Of a DNA stretch of 34,010 bases, positions 25,092 to 31,833 are shown piece after piece. A program made the position numbers and the translations under genes. Position 1 is the stretch's first letter. Each line of letters starts with the position of its first letter. The DNA is from Clostridiales bacterium (GTDB taxonomy: Bacteria > Bacillota > Clostridia > Peptostreptococcales > Anaerovoracaceae): assembly GCA_015058275.1 (NCBI GenBank), contig SVCQ01000023.1, forward strand, positions 1 to 34,010. The letters run 5' to 3'. The notes beneath the pieces were generated by a model. It had not been told where the DNA came from. It did not search any database and saw only the letters and a program-made list of their open reading frames with translations.

Positions 25092-25808
25092 CTAGACTAT
25101 GAGACCTCCGTTGACGCCCACCACCTGGCCTGTCACAAAGGACGCCTCATCAGATGCGAGATACCTTATGACCGACGCCACTTCCGCAGGCTTTCCTGTC
25201 CTGCACAGAGGAGTCTCATCCTCTATGGCTGCCACAGCCTCCGGGTCCACGCTGCTGTTCATGTCCGTGTCTATCATGCCCGGAGATACGCAGTTGACCC
25301 TGATGCCTGACGGCCCGACTTCCTTGGCGAGAGCTTTGGTGAGGCCTATCACGCCTGCCTTGGCCGCAGAATATGCGACCTCGCAGGAGGCCCCTACCTG
25401 GCCCCACATGGAGCCCAGAGTGATTATGCATCCGCTCTTGCGGCTTATCATGGCAGGGAGCACCTGCTTAACACAATAGAAGACTCCGTTCAGGTTGGTG
25501 TCTATTATCTCTCCCCAGCCTGACTCATCTATATCGGTGATGAGATTGTAGTCGGCGACAGCGGCATTGCACACGAGTACGTCTATATGGCCCAGCAGGG
25601 ATACCGCCTTGTCGATGGCTATCTTTACAGAGTCACTGTGCCTGACATCGCATCTCACCGGATATGCCCCGGTCTCCTGCCTGACTGCGTCCGCCTCGAT
25701 CTCAGACCTGAGGTATGTGAACACCACCCTGTCGCCTGAGCGGGCAAACTGCCTTACCGTCTCGGCTCCTATGCCTCTTGATCCGCCTATGACCAAAACA
25801 TTCTTCAT
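25092..25808 (-). CDS. Short-chain dehydrogenase/reductase (FabG-like)
   Basis: The 238-residue classical SDR has the nucleotide-binding motif GGSRGIG (8-14), CNAAVA in place of NNAG (80-85), and the catalytic set S133, Y146 and K150 in YSAAKAG. It ends DEASFVTGQVVGVNGGLIV, as in beta-ketoacyl-ACP reductases. An NADP(H)-dependent ketone reduction is expected. FabG is one reading. The EF-P 5-aminopentanone reductase (YmfI) family is a credible alternative, because no fatty-acid genes lie nearby. The start ATG shares one base with the stop of the small membrane protein gene (TAATG), so the two are translationally coupled. Confidence 0.85.
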   Translation of the reverse strand: MKNVLVIGGSRGIGAETVRQFARSGDRVVFTYLRSEIEADAVRQETGAYPVRCDVRHSDSVKIAIDKAVSLLGHIDVLVCNAAVADYNLITDIDESGWGEIIDTNLNGVFYCVKQVLPAMISRKSGCIITLGSMWGQVGASCEVAYSAAKAGVIGLTKALAKEVGPSGIRVNCVSPGMIDTDMNSSVDPEAVAAIEDETPLCRTGKPAEVASVIRYLASDEASFVTGQVVGVNGGLIV

Positions 25809-26149
25809 TACTTGTCGTCCTTTTTGTCTCCGGCCACGGCCTGTTCACTGTCAGCTTTGTCCTGCTTCTGTTCGAGAGCGGCTTCTTTCTTTTCAGGAGC
25901 TTCCTGCTCCTTTTCGAGCTTCCTTGCCTCTCTCTCCTTGCCTGCCTTTTTGATCTTGTGCTTGATCAGCATGTAAATAATCACGACAGCCAGCACGACC
26001 AGTACTCCGAGAGTGAATCCGAAGCTGGCTTCTGCCTTGAATACTCTCCAGTTCATCCTTATGTAGATACCGAGTATGACAAGTGCCACGATGAGCACGA
26101 CGATCAGCACGGTAGAGGCCGAGCCTTTTTTGTTTGTGAGTTTCTTCAT
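25808..26149 (-). CDS. Small membrane protein, two helices and a charged tail
   Basis: The 113-residue product is not recognised. It has two hydrophobic helices (about residues 11-31 and 43-63) and then a tail rich in K, E, Q and A (about 64-113), likely a helical or disordered cytosolic segment. The start is taken as ATG 26149 (MKKLTNKKG), with AAAGGAAG 10 nt upstream, in preference to an in-frame start at 26179 that overlaps murE. It lies between murE and the SDR gene in a tight operon and could anchor an envelope-related complex (inference). Confidence 0.75.
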   Translation of the reverse strand: MKKLTNKKGSASTVLIVVLIVALVILGIYIRMNWRVFKAEASFGFTLGVLVVLAVVIIYMLIKHKIKKAGKEREARKLEKEQEAPEKKEAALEQKQDKADSEQAVAGDKKDDK

Positions 26150-26175
26150 GTCGGTATACTTCCTTTCGCGATGGA

Positions 26176-27708
26176 TCACTTCATGTATTCGATCACCACA
26201 TCCGCATCGGAAGGGGTGTCTATGTACTCTATGCCTCTCTTCTCCCTGGTCTCGCGGCCCTTGCCCGGCAGGAAGAGTATTGTGTCATCGTCCATGAGGC
26301 TGATGGCCTTTTTGATGGCCTCCACCCTGTCTGTGATGATCTCGCAGCTGCCGCCGGCCGCTCTGACATGTCCGGCGATCTCCTCGCAGATCTTGTTGAC
26401 ATCCTCCTCGCCGTAGTCCTCCTCGGTGATTATGGAGTGCACGCAGTTCCTGCCCGCTATGGTACCGAGTTCCTCCCTCCTCTCGAAGGCCTTGCCGCCC
26501 GGACATCCGAATACGATCATTATCCTGCGGCCCGGGAACTCATCGGCTATGGTCTCAAAGAACCTCTCGTAGCTGAGCTTGTTGTGAGCGTAATCCACTA
26601 TGGCGATACGTTTGCCGTCTCCGCTGCGGAAGACTTCCATGCGCCCCGGCGAAGTGGCTTTGGCAAGACCGCTTCTGATGAACTCAAGCGGTACGCCGAG
26701 AAGCGCCGACAGGGATACAGCAGCCATGGCATTCTCGGCATTGATGGTGCCGAATGTACCCAGAGCAAACTCCTCATCGAAGTCAGGATAATCTCTGATG
26801 CCTGATCCTCGGACACGCAGAGATACCCTGCCGCCGTCGGATCTTACATCGTAGCCGTACACATTGGCGCTGTCGTCCTTAAGACTAAAGGTGATGACAT
26901 ACGGGCAGTCGTGTGAAGCCGCCTCTATCCTCTCCTGGTCATCGCAGTCGAGGTTGTAGCACGCCCTGCGGCAGTGAGAGAAGATCCTGAGCTTGGCTCC
27001 CAGATAATCATCGTAATCGGGATGCTCAATAGGGCTGATATGGTCCCTGCCTATGTTGAGGAAGGCCCCGGCGTCATATGTGATGCCGTCTACCCTGTCG
27101 TATCTCAGAGCCTGGCTGGAGACCTCCATGGTGAGGTATTCGATGCCGCTTTTGAGGGCGTTGTCCATGTGGGTATACAGCTCCATGATCTCAGGAGTGG
27201 TCAGATGGGATTCCTCCTCTATGACTCCGTCGTAGTTGTCTATACCGCTGCATACGGCGGTTCGTTTGCCCCCTGTCGCCGCCATCCAGTCATCAAGTAT
27301 GTACCTCATAAAGTATGTCGTGGTCGACTTGCCTTTGGTACCGGTTATGCCGGTCATATGGAGCCTGTCCGAGAGCCTGCCGTAGAACGACTCGGCTATG
27401 ACAGGCATGGCGCGCCTTATATCACTTACGAGGATCTCAGGGCAGTCATCGGTCCCGAGTCCGTACTCCTGCTCTGTGATATAGCAAACGGAGCCCGCAT
27501 TCACAGCATCTCTCAGATACTGCACTTTGAAATGAGCTCCCTTGCACACAAAAGCAGTCCCTCTGCCCGCTTCCCTTGAATTGTAAGTGACGGCACTTAA
27601 CGTGCCGTCACTTTTGTCTTCACGGATCTGAGGTCTTGTCTCTTTCAGCAGTCCCGCAGCCCTGAGGCCTGCGATGATGTCTGATACTTTTCTTGCACTC
27701 TTATCCAT
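26176..27708 (-). CDS. murE: MurE-type UDP-MurNAc-tripeptide synthetase, non-DAP motif
   Basis: Adds the third stem-peptide residue to UDP-MurNAc-L-Ala-D-Glu. The 510-residue ligase has VTYNSREAGRGTAFVCKG (40-57), the P-loop ITGTKGKSTTT (121-131), the carbamylated-lysine region YLGAKLRIF (235-243), VDYAHNKLSYE and GCPGGKAFERREELG (401-415). The DNPR motif that reads meso-DAP in Gram-negative and Bacillus MurE is replaced by EEDY (429-432). This points to a different diamino acid, lysine or ornithine (inference). Being apart from mraY and murD, it could also be a second MurE-like ligase. AAAGG is about 13 nt upstream of ATG 27708. Confidence 0.9.
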   Translation of the reverse strand: MDKSARKVSDIIAGLRAAGLLKETRPQIREDKSDGTLSAVTYNSREAGRGTAFVCKGAHFKVQYLRDAVNAGSVCYITEQEYGLGTDDCPEILVSDIRRAMPVIAESFYGRLSDRLHMTGITGTKGKSTTTYFMRYILDDWMAATGGKRTAVCSGIDNYDGVIEEESHLTTPEIMELYTHMDNALKSGIEYLTMEVSSQALRYDRVDGITYDAGAFLNIGRDHISPIEHPDYDDYLGAKLRIFSHCRRACYNLDCDDQERIEAASHDCPYVITFSLKDDSANVYGYDVRSDGGRVSLRVRGSGIRDYPDFDEEFALGTFGTINAENAMAAVSLSALLGVPLEFIRSGLAKATSPGRMEVFRSGDGKRIAIVDYAHNKLSYERFFETIADEFPGRRIMIVFGCPGGKAFERREELGTIAGRNCVHSIITEEDYGEEDVNKICEEIAGHVRAAGGSCEIITDRVEAIKKAISLMDDDTILFLPGKGRETREKRGIEYIDTPSDADVVIEYMK

Positions 27709-27915
27709 CAGCGAATGTTTGCCTTTCGAAATTGTCCTGTATTCAACCAGGAGCGAAGCTCCATCAAGCTCGCTTGGTTGGAGCGAGCGACGCCGTCAAC
27801 AGACGACGGGAGCTTCAGCTCATGAGATCGTCAGTCGGGGATTGTGACCCGCCACTGACGATCGAATATGGAACCCGCCGCCTACTCCGTTGAGGCGGGG
27901 GACATCCGGCGTCTG
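27709..27915 (+). ncRNA. Gene-free structured stretch resembling an IS200/IS605-type right end / omega-RNA
   Basis: Between murE and nhaC the plus strand folds into consecutive stems. CAACCA (27744-27749) pairs with TGGTTG (27775-27780) around GGAGC-GAA-GCTCC. An alternative stem is GCTCGCT/AGCGAGC (27768-27774 with 27782-27788). GAGC-TTCA-GCTC lies at 27810-27821. A perfect 10-bp stem GATCGTCAGT/ACTGACGATC joins 27826-27835 with 27854-27863. A terminal CCCGCC/GGCGGG hairpin lies at 27874-27899. The order 'GGGAGC..GCTCATGAG, long stem, GAATATGGAACCC.., G+C-rich end hairpin' resembles the 3' scaffold of TnpB omega-RNAs. No intact tnpB or iscB lies in the window, so a solo end is likely. The resemblance is from memory of such elements, not from a search. 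Confidence 0.45.
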
Positions 27916-29358
27916 TTATACGAGCTCTCCGGCATCTGCCTTAGCCTGCTCTTCCGGTGTCATCTTGGTAGCAGTGACTCCGAAGAACGCGAGCACGAAG
28001 CAGAGTATCGGCATCACATAGTTGAATACTGCCCATGGAGCGTATACGGATGTGCTGACGCCGAGAGTAGCGGCTATGAACATACCGCAGGTATTCCACG
28101 GAACAAGACACGATGTGACTGTACCGGACGACTCAAGAGCGTTGGACAGGCACTTTGGATGCAGTCCCGCCTTCCTGTAAGCCGGCGCGAACATCCTGCC
28201 CGGAACGAGGATGGAGATGTACTGTTCAGGCATAACTACGTTGGAGAGTATGCATGTAGCCTCCGTAGCTCCGATGAGTCCCGCGTCTCCCTTGATGTGC
28301 TTTGTGATAGCCTCGATTATGACAGCCAGCTGTCCTGTACCCTCCATGATACCTCCGAACATCATCGCTATCATGGTCATGAGGATCGAGCTTGACATGT
28401 TCATGAGTCCGCCTGTTGAGAGCAGGTCATTGAGTGCCTCAACATCGCTCTCAAGTACGAATCCGTTGAGTGCAACATCGAGTATGCCCCCGATATTGAC
28501 TCCGCTCTGTGCGAACGGCGCCATGACAGCAGCGACGAGTAATCCGAGAGTGATACCCGGGATCGCCGGTACCTTGAGCGCTATCGACAGGATTACTACC
28601 AGTGGAGGCAGCAGCAGTATCGGGTTGATATTGAACGATGCCTTGATGCCGTCCATCAGTACCGTAGCCTGGGATGTATCGACATTGCCGCTTGTAGCGT
28701 GCATGAATCCGTAAACCGCAAAGAACGCAAGCGAGATGAGATATGCGATTATAGTGGACTTAAGCATGTACTTTACGTGGGTGAATACGTCAGTACCGGC
28801 CATTGCAGGCGCCAGGTTGGTCGTATCCGAGAGCGGTGACATCTTGTCTCCGAAGTAAGCTCCGCAGATGACCGCACCGGCAGTCGGTCCGATCGGCATG
28901 CCGAGACCCGAGCCGATACCTATGAGCGCGAGTCCCATAGTACCCATCGTGCCCCAGGATGTACCCGTGGCCAGGGATGTGATGGAGCATATGAGTACGG
29001 CTGCCACCAGGAAGACCTTAGGTGAGAGCAGCTTGAGTCCGTAGTAGATCATTGTCGGGATAGTACCGCTTATGAGCCAGGCTCCGATCATCATACCTAC
29101 GATCGCAAGGATCAGTATGGACTGCATGGCCTTCGATATACCATCCACCATCATCTTTTCGATGTCTTTCCAGTTATATCCGAGCACCATCGCCATGATC
29201 GCAGCTACGATAACGCCGAGGAACATCGGGATATGCGGATCTACGCCGTACACCTTGATGCCTACCATCATGATGACGACCAGGCACAGGAATGTAATCA
29301 GTGCGTGATACAATTTCGGAGTTTTTACCTCTCTCTCTTCAGTGAAAATGTTTTTCAT
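27916..29358 (-). CDS. nhaC: NhaC-family Na+/H+ (or organic-acid/proton) antiporter
   Basis: The 480-residue polytopic protein (about twelve hydrophobic segments) carries NhaC family signatures: ATGTSWGTMGTMGLALIGIG, AVICGAYFGDKMSPLSDTTNLAPAMAGTDVFTHVKYM and, near the end, ESSGTVTSCLVPWNTCGMF. It should exchange Na+ for H+. MleN-type malate/lactate exchange is a known variation in the family and cannot be ruled out. ATG 29358 has AAAGGAAAGGA upstream. It follows a DUF4230 gene after a 112-bp gap that holds a stem-loop, and it is followed by the structured remnant at 27709-27915. Confidence 0.92.
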   Translation of the reverse strand: MKNIFTEEREVKTPKLYHALITFLCLVVIMMVGIKVYGVDPHIPMFLGVIVAAIMAMVLGYNWKDIEKMMVDGISKAMQSILILAIVGMMIGAWLISGTIPTMIYYGLKLLSPKVFLVAAVLICSITSLATGTSWGTMGTMGLALIGIGSGLGMPIGPTAGAVICGAYFGDKMSPLSDTTNLAPAMAGTDVFTHVKYMLKSTIIAYLISLAFFAVYGFMHATSGNVDTSQATVLMDGIKASFNINPILLLPPLVVILSIALKVPAIPGITLGLLVAAVMAPFAQSGVNIGGILDVALNGFVLESDVEALNDLLSTGGLMNMSSSILMTMIAMMFGGIMEGTGQLAVIIEAITKHIKGDAGLIGATEATCILSNVVMPEQYISILVPGRMFAPAYRKAGLHPKCLSNALESSGTVTSCLVPWNTCGMFIAATLGVSTSVYAPWAVFNYVMPILCFVLAFFGVTATKMTPEEQAKADAGELV

Positions 29359-29405
29359 TTGTCCTTTCCTTTTCTAATGTACAACTATTAACTATTTATA
29401 ATTAA

Positions 29406-29448
29406 CCTTGATGCACGGACACTGCACGGCTGTGCAGTTCGTACAAGG
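29406..29448 (-). other. Leader hairpin upstream of nhaC
   Basis: On the minus strand ACTGCAC-AGCC-GTGCAGT is a perfect 7-bp stem. It is enclosed by CCTTG-TACG pairing with CGTG-CAAGG around a small bulge. No U-tract follows, so it is not a classic terminator. It lies between the DUF4230 stop and the nhaC Shine-Dalgarno, and could be a leader structure or a processing site. It does not match a riboswitch that I can name. Confidence 0.4.
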
Positions 29449-29470
29449 TCATTACCGATACTGATATACC

Positions 29471-30034
29471 TTACCGGTGCTCGACGATTATCTCGCGCCC
29501 GCCTGCAGAGTCGCTCAGAAGGCCCTTTACCACAGCCTCGGCGTTCTCGCCCGCAGCCTCGAGAAGACCTGACTCAGCCGCCTTGGACCTTGCATCCTCC
29601 TCCGCGCGGACAAGGGCTTGCCTGAGTTCCTCCTTGCCGTCAGGCTTGATAAGCGTCAGTGATGTATTATACGTCCTGATCTCATCAGGGTCGATCGTGA
29701 CCTCCTGTATCTCCATCGCAGGCAGAGTCACGTTGATCGCATCATCTGTCAGATCTATTTTTGTCTTTGACACATCGAAGCCTGCTCTCACGACAGCCTT
29801 GTAGGTCATAAGGAAGGTCTGCTTGTTGATGAAAGGCACGCTTCCGCTCTCTGATTCGATGACCCCGTTGTAGATCATCTTTTGAGTCGTGCACTCAGAG
29901 GCATCCTCGAGTCTTGTCATCAGCGTGTCAGCCGTCACAGCCTGTCTGGCCCTGTACTGCATGTAGTAATAGGCTCCGAATGCGACTGCCGCAAGGATCA
30001 GCAGCGCGATTATGAATGCTGTTATCTTCTTCAT
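29471..30034 (-). CDS. DUF4230 domain protein, membrane anchored
   Basis: The 187-residue product has a short N-terminal transmembrane anchor (about residues 5-24) and then an extracytoplasmic domain of the DUF4230 type (ECTTQKMIYNGVIESE..., KTKIDLTDDAINVTLPAMEI, ...AEEDARSKAAESGLLEAAGENAEAVVKGLL). The function of the family is unknown. The helical C-terminal part recalls SPFH-like tails. It lies 21 nt after the nucleoside kinase gene and before nhaC. The Shine-Dalgarno GGGAGG lies upstream of ATG 30034. Confidence 0.8.
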   Translation of the reverse strand: MKKITAFIIALLILAAVAFGAYYYMQYRARQAVTADTLMTRLEDASECTTQKMIYNGVIESESGSVPFINKQTFLMTYKAVVRAGFDVSKTKIDLTDDAINVTLPAMEIQEVTIDPDEIRTYNTSLTLIKPDGKEELRQALVRAEEDARSKAAESGLLEAAGENAEAVVKGLLSDSAGGREIIVEHR

Positions 30035-30055
30035 TGTCTGTGACCTCCCGCAGGC

Positions 30056-31540
30056 CTACTTGCGCGGCCCGATGAATTCTCTCATGATCGAATCGTCAGG
30101 TACCGCATCGGAGTTTTCGATCTTTTCGAAGTACTTCATGAAGTTGAGTATCCTGCATGCCTCCGGGTACTGCTCGCTCGTCTCAGGTATGGCCCTGAGA
30201 AGAGGCTCCGCATATGTCTTGAGCATGCAGGTCTCGTATACGTTGCTGGAGTTGAAAACCACATCTGCAGAGGAGCTGTACGGGAATACATTGACGCTCT
30301 CGCCCGCCCTTACCTTAGGCCAGGTCTCGAGAGTGCGCTCAGCGTCATATCCTCTGAACTGATTGTCCCTTACGATACGTCTCAGAAGCCGAGAGTCTGC
30401 CGTGGACAGCCTGTTGTGTCTGTCCATGGCTATCATTGTAAGCGGGCTGATGTATATCTTGAACTTTTCGTTGGCAGGGATGTGCTTTGTCAGCACGTCA
30501 TTGAGACTGTGTATGCCCTCGATGACCATTATCTGGTTTGGCTGCAGCCTTGTGATGCGCTTGCCGAAGACTTTTGTGCCGTTGATGAAATCGAACTCAG
30601 GCATGTCGACTTCCTTGCCGTCGAGGAGATCCTTCATCTGCTGGTTGAAGAGATCGATGTCCATGGCATCGAGGCCCTCGAAGTCAGGCTTGCCGTCAGG
30701 GCCGATCGGGGTCTGGGTCCTCTCGACGAAGTAGTCGTCAGTACCGAGATAAAGAGGCGCCACTCCTGTGAAGGACTCGATCTCACGGCATATCCTCTTG
30801 GCTGTGGTGGTCTTGCCGCTGGACGAAGGTCCAGCGATGAGTACGACCTTGCGGCCCTCCTCGACTATCCTCTCGGCGAAGTCTGCGAGCTGTTTGTTTT
30901 GGAGCCACTCGCTGGCCTTGATGACTTCGTCCGTCATGCCTTCTCTGATCTTCTCGTTGAGATCGGCGAGGTATTCGATGCCCGTAAGCTTGCGGAGGCG
31001 GTTGCTCTCTGCGAAGGACTCGTAGAGCTTTTCGTCGTCCCTGTAGATCGGGATATGGTCGCCCTCGAGTGCGGTCGGCAGCCTCAGCAGCACGCCGTTG
31101 CGGTACGGCCTTAGGTCAAAGGTATGTATGTAGCCCGAGGTCGGCAGCATCGCGCTGTACATGCAGTTACGGTAGTTGTGGAGATTGGCTATCTCAACCT
31201 CCTCATCAGGAGGACGGTTCTCGAGCAGCCTGGCCTTCTCGGGATATCCGAGGGAATACCACTTCTCCATGGCGTGGGCTACGGTGTCATGCTCGATTAC
31301 GATCTCGGTGTCGTACGCGATGATCTTTTCCATCTTGTCGCGTATCTTGTGGATATCCGAGGTCGTAAGCCTGGCTCCGCCGCGGTCTATATAGCTGTAA
31401 TATCCCTGGTTGAGGGAATTGCCGATGGTAACATTTACATCGCCCATCACTCCGTGCACCGCCTTGAGATATATCAGCATGGCGGTGTTGTGGTAGGCGC
31501 GTTCCTCGGCGAAGTTTGTGATCTTGAATTTACGAGCCAT
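30056..31540 (-). CDS. P-loop nucleoside (uridine-type) kinase with ThrRS-like N-terminal domain
   Basis: The 494-residue protein joins an N-terminal domain similar to the ThrRS second additional domain (about 1-170) to a C-terminal uridine-kinase-like P-loop domain. The P-loop domain has Walker A GPSSSGKTT (237-245), LYLGTDDYFVERTQTP, NQIMVIEGIHSLN and RLLRRIVRDNQFRG. It probably phosphorylates a nucleoside with ATP or GTP. Members of this family are usually near 550 residues because a TGS domain precedes the ThrRS-like part; this one seems to lack TGS. ATG 31540 is preceded by GGAGGCTGAT, and no in-frame upstream extension is evident. Confidence 0.85.
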   Translation of the reverse strand: MARKFKITNFAEERAYHNTAMLIYLKAVHGVMGDVNVTIGNSLNQGYYSYIDRGGARLTTSDIHKIRDKMEKIIAYDTEIVIEHDTVAHAMEKWYSLGYPEKARLLENRPPDEEVEIANLHNYRNCMYSAMLPTSGYIHTFDLRPYRNGVLLRLPTALEGDHIPIYRDDEKLYESFAESNRLRKLTGIEYLADLNEKIREGMTDEVIKASEWLQNKQLADFAERIVEEGRKVVLIAGPSSSGKTTTAKRICREIESFTGVAPLYLGTDDYFVERTQTPIGPDGKPDFEGLDAMDIDLFNQQMKDLLDGKEVDMPEFDFINGTKVFGKRITRLQPNQIMVIEGIHSLNDVLTKHIPANEKFKIYISPLTMIAMDRHNRLSTADSRLLRRIVRDNQFRGYDAERTLETWPKVRAGESVNVFPYSSSADVVFNSSNVYETCMLKTYAEPLLRAIPETSEQYPEACRILNFMKYFEKIENSDAVPDDSIMREFIGPRK

Positions 31541-31833
31541 ATCAGCCTCCTGTCCGGGCAGCCGCCTCGTCGCTCCCCCGGCGGGGGGATGAGGGCATTA
31601 TGCCTATATATAGTGGTATTTTACCACAAAACGGCACAAGATAACACACCCAAATCTGTCATTCCTCACATTGTTGTTTTCACTGCGTCAGGGTCCTTTC
31701 AGAGCATGTTTCCAATTGACTAACTTGTAAGTAATGAATTAAAATGTAATCAATATGTATTGACCCTTAATACGGTACAAAATGTATATATTTCAAAGGT
31801 CAGTGTAGTTGTTAATCAGGAGGGATAATAGTT
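31541..31833. promoter_or_regulatory. Divergent intergenic region with plus-strand promoter TTGACC-17-TGTATA
   Basis: This 293-bp gap separates the leftward kinase gene from the rightward oxidoreductase gene. For the plus strand, TTGACC (31760-31765) is 17 bp from TGTATA (31783-31788), and AGGAGG (31818-31823) is placed 10 nt before the ATG. On the kinase side a G+C-rich hairpin (CCCCC/GGGGG, about 31575-31588) would lie in the kinase mRNA leader. The middle part (31630-31740) shows nothing that I recognise. Confidence 0.55.
31613..31627. promoter_or_regulatory. Operator-like palindrome upstream of the nucleoside kinase
   Basis: GTGGTA-TTT-TACCAC is a perfect 6-bp inverted repeat 73 bp upstream of the kinase start and about 200 bp upstream of the divergent oxidoreductase gene. 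TAAAAT within it on the minus strand could act as a -10 box. It may be a repressor site of the kinase promoter. Confidence 0.35.

Noticed and set aside
27709-27915. CRISPR array or simple terminator for this repeat-rich gap
   Set aside because: No regularly spaced direct repeats are present. The stems are all different and none is followed by a clear T-tract, so neither label fits.
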